From Bacteroidota bacterium (lineage in GTDB: Bacteria > Bacteroidota > Bacteroidia > Flavobacteriales > Flavobacteriaceae): 5,771 nt of DNA. Made by a program: the position numbers and the translations under genes. Under the pieces are notes generated by a model, which was given only the letters and a program-made list of their open reading frames with translations, was not told the origin of the DNA and made no database searches. The stretch is from contig JADWMI010000016.1 of the NCBI GenBank assembly GCA_015767395.1, forward strand, positions 12,161 through 17,931, given 5' to 3'. Every line of letters begins with the position of its first letter. The stretch's first letter is position 1. Shown in pieces: positions 1-5,771 of this stretch.

Positions 1-2
1 AA

Positions 3-62
3 TATTTTACAACAACATTATTAGAATCTGAAACATTTTTAAAGTCTTTAGGTTATTTATAA
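3..62 (+). CDS. Possible 3' end of an upstream gene (partial)
   Basis: A frame open from the window edge encodes about 19 residues ending in SETFLKSLGYL before a TAA at 60-62. The composition is protein-like, but an open stretch this short is expected fairly often by chance, even in AT-rich DNA. No function can be assigned. If real, it is the C-terminus of a + strand gene starting left of the window, and the remnant lipoprotein gene begins about 36 bases after its stop. Confidence 0.25.
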   Translation, partial: YFTTTLLESETFLKSLGYL

Positions 63-98
63 TCGCTTTTAAAATTAATTTATAATTCAGTTCAAATT

Positions 99-270
99 AT
101 AAAAATTTTAAAGTTTCTGGTTGTTTTAGTAACCATACTTATGTTAAGTTGCTCTAAAGTGATGGTTCACACAAGTTACTAAGGATGAAATTGAAACTAA
201 TGATGAAAAAGCTTTAGTAGGTTTTAAGGTACGATGGTGGAATAGACCTTACGTTCTGCAAAATTATTAA
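99..270 (+). pseudogene. Remnant of a small lipoprotein gene (start lost, frameshifted)
   Basis: Read from 99, the frame gives IKILKFLVVLVTILMLSCSK, which has the form of a lipoprotein signal peptide: Lys residues, a hydrophobic core, then an L-S-C lipobox with Cys encoded at 150-152. The expected ATG is ATA at 99-101, and the frame stops at 180-182. The next frame is open from 163 to the TAA at 268-270 and reads like ordinary protein (WFTQVTKDEIETNDEKALVG and on). A one-base indel near 153-163 would join the two parts. Near 226-232 the third frame also looks plausible (YDGGIDLTF, stop at 272-274), so a second indel is possible. I infer a decayed outer-membrane lipoprotein gene. The family is not recognisable, and a sequencing error cannot be excluded. 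Confidence 0.4.
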
Positions 271-385
271 ATAATGAGTCTTTTTATTTTTAACCATATC
301 ACCCCATATAAAAATCATTTTTCACCATAAAGCAGGTATCGAATTGATAATATTGCACCTTTAAATAACACTAATATTTTAAATC
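271..385 (+). other. AT-rich leader of the small exported protein gene
   Basis: This stretch has stops in all frames and no gene-like content. It presumably carries the promoter of the gene at 386. I see no clean Bacteroidota promoter pair (TTTG with TAnnTTTG). The nearest match is TAATATTT at 372-379 behind TTG at 353-355, with poor spacing and too close to the start codon. There is no Shine-Dalgarno sequence before the ATG, which is usual for the phylum. Confidence 0.3.
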
Positions 386-745
386 ATGAACTTTATTAAA
401 AAATCTATTTTCGTATTATTATTAATAAGCGTATCTGCGTCATCTTTTGCTCAGAAAAAAAAGTCAGCTGCTGAAAAAAGAGCTGTAATAGCTACTGATT
501 ATGTAGCAGAAAAAATGAGTTTAGATACTGATAAAAAAGCGTTTGTATATGACGTTCTATTGGATAAATTCTCTTCTAATTTATCACAATTAAGCGGTAA
601 AAACTTATCACAAGAAGAAAAGAAAGCAATTTTCAAGGCATCAAACAAGGTGGCTACGAAAAAATTAAAAGAAATGTTTTCAGCTGAAGAAATAAAACAA
701 ATCAACAAATATCAAATAGAATCTAATAGTATAGGGAAGAAATAA
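386..745 (+). CDS. Small exported, lysine-rich helical protein of unknown function
   Basis: The 119-residue product starts with a clear Sec signal peptide: M-N-F-I-K-K, a hydrophobic core at residues 8-16, and cleavage near SSFA-Q (residues 22/23). The mature part of about 97 residues is highly charged, rich in Lys and Glu, has no Cys, Trp or second membrane segment, and should be mainly alpha-helical. Phrases such as MSLDTDKKAFVYDVL, LSQEEKKAIF and FSAEEIKQINKY repeat a pattern of a short loop followed by a helix. This loosely recalls Spy/CpxP-type (LTXXQ) periplasmic proteins and similar small secreted proteins common in flavobacteria, but no diagnostic motif is visible. The only ATG that includes the signal peptide was chosen as start. 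It lies 103 bases upstream of the esterase genes with a weak stem-loop between, so it is probably a separate unit. A periplasmic or surface location is likely; the function is unknown. Confidence 0.8.
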   Translation: MNFIKKSIFVLLLISVSASSFAQKKKSAAEKRAVIATDYVAEKMSLDTDKKAFVYDVLLDKFSSNLSQLSGKNLSQEEKKAIFKASNKVATKKLKEMFSAEEIKQINKYQIESNSIGKK

Positions 746-762
746 CTTTCATTAAAATCATA

Positions 763-807
763 AATTCCTGTAGCTACTAAATGAAGGAATTAATTTTGCT
801 TTTTCTT
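763..807 (+). terminator. Weak stem-loop with T-rich tail, possible terminator
   Basis: AATTCCT at 763-769 can pair with AGGAATT at 785-791 (7 bp, 15-base loop that itself contains the palindrome GTAGCTAC at 770-777). A T-rich stretch, TTTTGCTTTTTCTT, follows at 794-807. The position is right for ending transcription of the small exported protein gene before the esterase locus. The stem is short and AT-rich, so it may be only a partial terminator or a chance match. Confidence 0.35.
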
Positions 808-848
808 GAATTCAGAAGTAACCTCATTTAAAAATAAAGAAGAGGAAT

Positions 849-3317
849 ATGAGAACTATTTTTACAATTATTTTCTTAATCGGTTCATTTGTGTTAAATG
901 CACAGGAAAACATGTTGTTAAACGCTGGATTTGAAAATTCCACACTTACAAATTGGTCAAAATCTACTTTAGCAGGTGCCAATGGTACGGTTTCAATTTC
1001 ATCAAATGCACATACTGGAAACCAATCATGTGTGGCTATCACTACAGAAACAAATGGATTAATCAATAAATTTTCGCTTAAAACGCAAAATTACACTTCA
1101 AACGGGACCACTTTTGAAGCCAAAGTAATGGCTAAAACTGATGCAGCCGGGCTTGCCGCCAATGTTAAATTTAAAATTCAGTTTATTGCTGTGTCTACAA
1201 CTCAAGGTAATAAATATTTTGTGTCTTCAGAATTTGAGTTAACTGACCAATTCAAAGAATATACCTTTACTAAAGATTTAGGGTTGGAGGATGTTACAGC
1301 AATAAAATTAACCTTCCAATGTGGTGGTTTTTTAGGAAATTATTATTTTGATGATGCCTCATTAATAAATGTAACGCCCGTTGAACCACCAATTTCCATT
1401 ATACCCGTTGCAATTACACCAATAACCAAAATTACAACTGCAAATAAAATAATAGCCTTTACTTTTGATGATGGCCCCGATAGTAGTTTAACTTCTCAAA
1501 TTGCAAAGCTTTTTGAAGATAACGGTGGGCATGCTACTTTTTTTAATATTGGAAATAACTTGGCTGGAAATGAAAGTGCTATTCAAGCACTTTTAAATAA
1601 GGGTCACGAAATTGGAAACCACTCCATAAGCCATGCAAGAATTCCTGATTTACCATCAGATGATGAAATATACCATGAAATTGTTGACTTTCAAGAATTG
1701 TACAAAACTACATTCAATTACACACCAGCACTGTTTAGAGCTCCATTTCTAGATTATGGACAAATTAGGAGCGAAGACTTAATTACGCCCAATGAAGATA
1801 ATAGCGTTGGTGGGGTACTAACAACTAAAAATTTACTTCCAATAAATGCATCTGTTTATGCAAACGATGCTGCTGAAACCACAACAGCAACTGCTGTATA
1901 TGCCAATTTAAATGGCAATATTAAAGGAGGCGACATTATTTTATGTCATGAGCGCGCACATACACTTGAAGCTTTACAAACTTTAATTCCCGAATTAAAA
2001 GCTGCGGGTTTTACATTTGTAAGCGTTTCAGAATTATTGCAGATTGAACAAGGGTGGACAACCATTGCGCCAACTGATACTAACATACAGTTTGAAGGAA
2101 GTAATTTTATAAAAAACAGCAATAACGAGTTACAGTTACACCGTCATTCCGATGCTGTTTATGCAGGTTCTAACCTATCCAATTTATTCAGCCCAATATC
2201 GGCAAGAACTTGTTCAGGAGTTGTCGTAAAATTTAAAACCAGCAGTCCAACAGTAAATGTAAAATTTAGAATGGCTGAAGGAAAGGATGAAAAAGCGACT
2301 TTTGGAATCTTTCAAAATAATGAATTTATAGCAACCACCTTGTTTCCGTATGTTTCAGAAAGTGAAATTTTAGTTGAATCAACCAGTCAACATCCAGGAG
2401 AAGAAGTGGTTTATAAAATTACCTTACCAACATTTACCGATGTTCATTTTACAGGTATTGAAGTTGAAGAAGGGCACCAACTTGTTTCTTTTTCAGAAGC
2501 AGTGAAACCCATTTATGTAGCTTATGGAAATTCTATAACACATGGGCGAGGGCAATCTTCAACACATGAAACCTATCCCTATTTATTAGCAGAAAAATTA
2601 GGGTACCAATTGATTAATCTTGGTGTTGGTGGGGCCAAAACTTCTCAAGTAATGGCAGAAATGATTCGTGATGAATTTGATCATATTGATATGATGACCA
2701 TTTTAATTGGTTATAACGATTATAATGGTGAAGGGATTGATATCGTAACCTATACCCAGCGATATAACAATGTTATTTCAACAATACGAAGTACACACCC
2801 AACTACAAAGTTGTTTTGTATCACCATGACAACTACAACAAATAATACCGCTCTAAAAACAGGTATTGCTGCAGATGATTTTAGAAATGTGGTTACAACT
2901 ATAGTAAATGAGAAAAAGCAGGCAGGAGATTTAAATATTTTTCTAATAAAAGGAGAAGATTTAACAACTGAAAGCGATTTAAATGATCCCGTACATTTAA
3001 ATGTTGTAGGGGCCAGTAATTTTGCGGATGGATTGTATGCTAAAATAAATGCTGATTTAACGCTAAGTGTAGAAACCGAAAAAAAAAAAGAAGAAGAATT
3101 AATTATTTACCCTAACCCTGCTACAGATAAGGTGTTTTTCAAAACTTTACAAAAAATTGAACGCATTAATTTGTACGATTTAAATGGTCGTAAAACAGCA
3201 TGTGAGCTGTTAGATAATGGTTCTTTAAGCACTAAGGAATTGGCTACAGGAATGTATTTAATACAAGTTACCTATAGCAATGGAGAACAGGTGTCTAAAA
3301 AAATACTGGTAAATTAA
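849..3317 (+). CDS. Modular T9SS-exported esterase: CBM4/9-like, CE4 polysaccharide deacetylase, SGNH hydrolase
   Basis: This 822-residue protein probably removes acetyl or similar ester groups from a polysaccharide at or outside the cell surface. Layout: signal peptide 1-19 (ends LNAQ); beta-sandwich 20-175 like CBM4/9 (NAGFE at 25-29, W36, YYFDD at 165-169); Pro/Thr linker 176-198; CE4/NodB domain about 199-400 with TFDDGP (D207 catalytic base, D208 metal ligand), HSISH (H258, H262), RAPF (297-300) and ILCH (H367). The usual Trp of CE4 motif 4 is not evident around 330-345. A beta-rich N-domain covers about 408-550. The SGNH hydrolase at 553-735 has block I GNS (S562 nucleophile; N561 replaces the usual Asp), block II G594/G595, block III G-Y-N-D (N623) and block V DPVH (D713, H716). 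A Lys/Glu linker (743-750) leads to a T9SS type A sorting domain at 752-822 (YPNPATD, LYDLNGR, LATGMYLIQV, KKILVN). Residues about 405-735 are homologous to the two genes downstream, which probably share its transcript. The ATG at 849 directly precedes the signal peptide; AGAGGA at 841-846 is too close to be a normal ribosome site. Domain calls are strong; the substrate (acetylxylan or other) is inferred. Confidence 0.92.
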   Translation: MRTIFTIIFLIGSFVLNAQENMLLNAGFENSTLTNWSKSTLAGANGTVSISSNAHTGNQSCVAITTETNGLINKFSLKTQNYTSNGTTFEAKVMAKTDAAGLAANVKFKIQFIAVSTTQGNKYFVSSEFELTDQFKEYTFTKDLGLEDVTAIKLTFQCGGFLGNYYFDDASLINVTPVEPPISIIPVAITPITKITTANKIIAFTFDDGPDSSLTSQIAKLFEDNGGHATFFNIGNNLAGNESAIQALLNKGHEIGNHSISHARIPDLPSDDEIYHEIVDFQELYKTTFNYTPALFRAPFLDYGQIRSEDLITPNEDNSVGGVLTTKNLLPINASVYANDAAETTTATAVYANLNGNIKGGDIILCHERAHTLEALQTLIPELKAAGFTFVSVSELLQIEQGWTTIAPTDTNIQFEGSNFIKNSNNELQLHRHSDAVYAGSNLSNLFSPISARTCSGVVVKFKTSSPTVNVKFRMAEGKDEKATFGIFQNNEFIATTLFPYVSESEILVESTSQHPGEEVVYKITLPTFTDVHFTGIEVEEGHQLVSFSEAVKPIYVAYGNSITHGRGQSSTHETYPYLLAEKLGYQLINLGVGGAKTSQVMAEMIRDEFDHIDMMTILIGYNDYNGEGIDIVTYTQRYNNVISTIRSTHPTTKLFCITMTTTTNNTALKTGIAADDFRNVVTTIVNEKKQAGDLNIFLIKGEDLTTESDLNDPVHLNVVGASNFADGLYAKINADLTLSVETEKKKEEELIIYPNPATDKVFFKTLQKIERINLYDLNGRKTACELLDNGSLSTKELATGMYLIQVTYSNGEQVSKKILVN
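3079..3089 (+). repeat. A11 homopolymer at the SGNH/sorting-domain junction
   Basis: Eleven consecutive A residues span codons 743-746 (GAA AAA AAA AAA), just after the SGNH domain and just before the T9SS sorting domain. Loss of one A would give a TAA after a few Lys/Asn codons; gain of one A would give a TAA after about eight further codons. Either way the product keeps the catalytic domains and loses the sorting domain. The run is directly visible; any slippage is inference. Confidence 0.85.
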
Positions 3318-3350
3318 ATGGTTCCAAACTAACCTAAAAGAATATAATCT

Positions 3351-4451
3351 ATGAAAACATTAAATAATACAAAATTAAGCTTCTTATTTTCGACTCTGCT
3401 TACTTCAGTATTTTGTTTCAATGGTGCTGCACAGGATATTTCAACAATATTACCAACAGATGCAAGAATTCAAATTGAAGGAAGTAATTACATAAAAGTT
3501 GATAATGGCGAATTGGTATTGCATCGTCATTCTGATGAGGTCTATGCTGGGACTACACAAAGTAATTTATTCAATCCCGAGAAAGCGAGATCTAGTAGTG
3601 GTATTCTAATAAAATTTAAAACCAATAGTCCTACCCTAAAAGTGAACTTTAGAATAATTGAAGGTGGAAGTAACAATACATTGTTTGCTGTTTTTCAAAA
3701 TGATGTATTTGTTGAAAATAACAATTTTAAATTTGAAGCAGGAAAAGAAATTTCATTAAATATAACATCAAAACACCCCGGAGAAGAAGTGGTTTATAAA
3801 ATTGCCTTACCACTAAAAAGAGACGTTCATTTTTTAGGAATTGAGGTGGAAAATGGTTTTGAAATTGTTTCTTTTCCCGAAGAAAAAAAACCAATCTATG
3901 TTGCTTATGGTGATTCTATAACACACGGAACAGGCCAGGCTGCAACGCCCGAAACCTATGCCTATATTATAGCTGAAAAATTTGGTTTTGAGTTATTTAA
4001 TTTAGCAGTTGGGGGTGCAAAAACATCACAGGTAATGGCTGAAATGATACGTGATGATTTTAAAGAAATTAATGTTATGACGGTTTTAATTGGTTTTAAT
4101 GATTATAACGGCCAAGGAATTGATCTTGAAGCTTATAAAAAACGTTACAATGATGTGCTTGCAACAATTAGATCAAAACATAAAAAAACAAAAATATTTT
4201 GTATCACTATGACTGCTACAACAGCCACTAAATCGAAAAAAACTGGAATTGCAGCAGATGAATTTAGAGCTGTTGTTAAAAATATTGTTGCAAAAATACA
4301 AGCCTCTGGTGATGCCAATATATTTTTAATAGAAGGTGAAAAAATCACAACCGAAGCCAATTTAAAGGATGCCGTACATTTCTCTGTTGAAGGTGCTAGT
4401 GATTTTGCCTATGAGTTGTACAAAAAAATGAATACAGTATTAAACAAATAA
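3351..4451 (+). CDS. Exported SGNH/GDSL esterase with beta-rich N-domain (paralogue 2)
   Basis: The 366-residue product is a probable carbohydrate esterase of the SGNH superfamily. It has a Sec signal peptide at 1-28 (cleavage near GAAQ-D), a beta-rich N-domain at about 35-175 (starts PTDARIQIEGSNYIK), and an SGNH catalytic domain at about 181-364. Visible catalytic features are GDS (S189), the block II Gly pair G221/G222, G-F-N-D (N250, 248-251) and block V DAVH (D340, H343). The two-domain layout resembles CE2-type or GxDLY-type esterases, but I cannot place it in a numbered family by eye. It has no T9SS sorting domain and ends at the SGNH fold, so it is likely periplasmic. It starts 33 bases after the upstream modular enzyme stops, with no convincing terminator, so co-transcription is likely. 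It is homologous over its mature length to residues 405-735 of that enzyme and to the next gene. The ATG is the only start giving a complete signal peptide. Confidence 0.88.
   Translation: MKTLNNTKLSFLFSTLLTSVFCFNGAAQDISTILPTDARIQIEGSNYIKVDNGELVLHRHSDEVYAGTTQSNLFNPEKARSSSGILIKFKTNSPTLKVNFRIIEGGSNNTLFAVFQNDVFVENNNFKFEAGKEISLNITSKHPGEEVVYKIALPLKRDVHFLGIEVENGFEIVSFPEEKKPIYVAYGDSITHGTGQAATPETYAYIIAEKFGFELFNLAVGGAKTSQVMAEMIRDDFKEINVMTVLIGFNDYNGQGIDLEAYKKRYNDVLATIRSKHKKTKIFCITMTATTATKSKKTGIAADEFRAVVKNIVAKIQASGDANIFLIEGEKITTEANLKDAVHFSVEGASDFAYELYKKMNTVLNK
4308..4409 (+). repeat. Near-identical 102-base segment, copy 1
   Basis: Codons 320-353 of the second esterase gene (GDANIFLIEG through the DAVH block to SDFA) match 5561-5662 in the third gene with 5 differences in 102 bases by direct comparison. 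Flanking parts of the two genes differ much more. This suggests recent gene conversion, or very strong conservation around the catalytic Asp-His. Confidence 0.7.
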
Positions 4452-4546
4452 GAAGTAAACATTTCTTGGTATGAAATTATTAAAATATTTTCATTGCTAA
4501 ATATGCTAAATTGAAATGATTACTATAACCAATTTATAAGACTTAA
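4452..4546 (+). other. 95-base spacer between second and third esterase genes
   Basis: The spacer is AT-rich and has no clear hairpin or promoter pair. It contains a nine-codon ORF at 4471-4500 (MKLLKYFHC, then TAA) that looks like the start of a signal peptide. This may be chance or the fossil of a former gene start. The spacer is longer than the 33 bases before the second gene, so the third gene could have its own promoter, but I cannot point to one. Confidence 0.3.
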
Positions 4547-5701
4547 ATGAAATACCTTTTGAATAGAACAACCTTCACTCCGTTTTTTAATTTACTGCCC
4601 GTAGTAATAAGTTTAGTCGTTAGTTTGCATTGTTCAGCACAAGAAACCAAATTACCAAAAAGCAATTCAATCTCAAATCCGTTGGCTAAAAGTGTATTTA
4701 TAGTCCCAACAGATAACCGAATACAAATTGAAGGGAGTAATTATATAAAATCTGAAGGTGATGCATTGGTGTTACACCGTCATGCTGATGCTGTTTACAA
4801 AGGAACCAATTTAAGTAATTTATTCCATCCAATTCCGGCGAGAACATGTGCAGGAATTGTTTTAAAGTTTAAAACCAAAAGTCCAACTGCAAAAGTAAAA
4901 TTTCGCATCATTAAAGGAAAAAACATTGACCCAGTTTTTGCAGTATTTCAAGATGGCGTATTTGTAGAAAATAAAAGTTTTAAATATGTGCCAGATCAAG
5001 AAATAGTACTTGATTTAAAATCGTTGAAAGCAGGAAGAGATATTGAATATAAAATTACATTCCCTTTAAAAACGGATGTACATTTTTTAGGCATTGAACT
5101 TAAAAATGGTTTTGATATCGTTTCTTACCCAAAAGATAAAAAACCTACTTATGTTGCTTTTGGAGACTCTATAACACACGGCTCTGGGCAGCTAACTACA
5201 CCAGAAACCTATCCATATATAGTGGCAGATAAATTTGGATTTGAGTTGTACAATATTGCCGTTGGAGGTGCTAAAACATCACAAGTAATGGCAGACTTGA
5301 TTAAAAACGATTTTAAGGAAATTGATGTAATTACCATTTTAATTGGCTTTAACGATTACAATGCCGAAGGGGTTACGGTTGAAACTTATAAAAACAGGTA
5401 CGAAGGTGTTTTAAATGCCATTAGAACGGCGCATCCTAAAACAAAAATATTTTGTATCACTATGACCGCAACCAAAAACAACAATGCTAAAAAAACAGGA
5501 ATTGCAGCTGATGATTTTAGGGCAGTGGTTAAAAATAACGTAGCTAACAGACGTGCAAGCGGTGATGCCAATATATTTTTAATAGAAGGCGACAAAATTA
5601 CAACCGAAGCCAATTTAAAAGATGCCGTACATTTCTCTGTTGAAGGTGCTAGAGATTTTGCCGTTGAGTTGTACACAAAAATGAGTGCAATTTTAAATTA
5701 G
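4547..5701 (+). CDS. Exported SGNH/GDSL esterase with beta-rich N-domain (paralogue 3)
   Basis: The 384-residue product is a probable carbohydrate esterase and the third copy of the module. The signal peptide covers residues 1-32 (hydrophobic core about 13-27, end CSAQ). C29 is not in a lipobox because His precedes it, so lipidation is unlikely. A Ser/Asn/Lys-rich spacer at 33-53, longer than in the second gene, leads to the beta-rich N-domain at about 54-195 (PTDNRIQIEGSNYIK) and the SGNH domain at about 200-384. The catalytic set is complete: GDS (S208), Gly pair G240/G241, G-F-N-D (N269, 267-270) and DAVH (D359, H362). There is no T9SS sorting domain, so periplasmic action on oligosaccharides is inferred. 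In the N-domain it resembles the modular enzyme more (shared NLSNLF and ARTC); near the C-terminus it is almost identical to the second gene, giving a mosaic pattern. The substrate is unknown; an acetylated glycan is the natural guess from the linked CE4 domain. Confidence 0.88.
   Translation: MKYLLNRTTFTPFFNLLPVVISLVVSLHCSAQETKLPKSNSISNPLAKSVFIVPTDNRIQIEGSNYIKSEGDALVLHRHADAVYKGTNLSNLFHPIPARTCAGIVLKFKTKSPTAKVKFRIIKGKNIDPVFAVFQDGVFVENKSFKYVPDQEIVLDLKSLKAGRDIEYKITFPLKTDVHFLGIELKNGFDIVSYPKDKKPTYVAFGDSITHGSGQLTTPETYPYIVADKFGFELYNIAVGGAKTSQVMADLIKNDFKEIDVITILIGFNDYNAEGVTVETYKNRYEGVLNAIRTAHPKTKIFCITMTATKNNNAKKTGIAADDFRAVVKNNVANRRASGDANIFLIEGDKITTEANLKDAVHFSVEGARDFAVELYTKMSAILN
5561..5662 (+). repeat. 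Near-identical 102-base segment, copy 2
   Basis: This is the counterpart of 4308-4409 and covers codons 339-372 of the third esterase gene. The five differences lie in the codons for G348 (silent), D349, I351 (silent), K358 (silent) and R369. The matching part of the modular gene is much more diverged. Confidence 0.7.
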
Positions 5702-5771
5702 GATATCAAGCAGGTGATAATGTTATAATAGATAATAAGATAGCTTTTGATAATGTTGATGTTTCATTTAG
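5702..5771 (+). other. Right-edge tail with an open frame lacking a start codon
   Basis: After the third esterase gene stops, one frame stays open to the window edge and reads GYQAGDNVIIDNKIAFDN and on; the other two frames stop quickly. The same frame is open back to about 5668, inside the end of the esterase gene, but it has no ATG. It could be a gene fragment fused onto the 3' end, the start of a gene with an unusual start codon, or chance. No terminator hairpin is visible here. Confidence 0.25.

Noticed and set aside
499..708. Minus-strand open frame of 69 codons opposite the small exported protein gene
   Set aside because: It is fully contained in a gene with a clear signal peptide, and its translation has no domain or targeting signal. 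It is a shadow frame.
841..846. AGAGGA as a Shine-Dalgarno site for the modular enzyme
   Set aside because: It ends only two bases before the ATG, too close for normal ribosome pairing, and the phylum seldom depends on such sites.
3343..3348. TATAAT as a promoter -10 element for the second esterase gene
   Set aside because: It lies two bases before the ATG, has no matching upstream element, and Bacteroidota promoters use TAnnTTTG instead.
4631..4633. Cys29 in the third esterase as a lipoprotein lipidation site
   Set aside because: The residues before the Cys are Ser-Leu-His. His at the position just before Cys does not fit a lipobox, and a normal cleavage site (CSAQ) follows.
4145..5676. 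Minus-strand open frames at 4145-4360 and 5386-5676
   Set aside because: Their translations resemble each other only because they lie opposite homologous parts of the two SGNH genes. The + strand frames carry the catalytic motifs.
1..5771. CRISPR array, tRNA, insertion sequence or riboswitch
   Set aside because: I saw no regularly spaced short repeats, cloverleaf-like sequence, transposase motifs with terminal inverted repeats, or recognisable aptamer on either strand.

Overview
The window is AT-rich DNA whose coding style points to the Bacteroidota, most likely a flavobacterium. Evidence: Sec signal peptides ending in A-Q or NAQ, start codons with little or no Shine-Dalgarno sequence and A/T-rich leaders, and a textbook type 9 secretion (T9SS) C-terminal sorting domain on the largest protein. 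All convincing genes lie on the + strand. No tRNA, rRNA, CRISPR array or insertion sequence was seen.

Layout. Bases 1-385 hold no intact gene: a possible 3' end of a gene cut by the window edge (3-62), then what looks like a broken lipoprotein gene (about 99-270) with a lost start and a frameshift, then an AT-rich leader. A small exported helical protein of unknown function follows (386-745), with a weak stem-loop behind it (763-807). The main locus fills 849-5701 with three co-directional genes. The first (849-3317, 822 aa) is a modular enzyme: signal peptide, CBM4/9-like carbohydrate-binding domain, CE4 (NodB-type) polysaccharide deacetylase, beta-rich N-domain plus SGNH/GDSL esterase, and T9SS sorting domain. 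The second (3351-4451) and third (4547-5701) are stand-alone paralogues of its beta-domain/SGNH half, each with a Sec signal peptide and no sorting domain. The last 70 bases are an open frame without a start codon.

How the genes may work together (inference). The three enzymes look like a de-esterification set for an acetylated polysaccharide such as xylan or another decorated glycan. The T9SS-tagged CE4-SGNH fusion would act at the cell surface or outside the cell. The two untagged SGNH enzymes would act in the periplasm on imported oligosaccharides. No SusC/SusD pair, glycoside hydrolase or regulator lies in the window, so the substrate is not fixed by context.

Most worth a second look: the CE4-SGNH fusion and its predicted compartment split from its paralogues; an A11 homopolymer exactly at the junction between the SGNH domain and the sorting domain, where slippage in either direction gives a stop within a few codons; a 102-base near-identical stretch between the second and third genes together with mosaic similarity among all three copies, suggesting gene conversion; and the decayed lipoprotein gene at the left edge.
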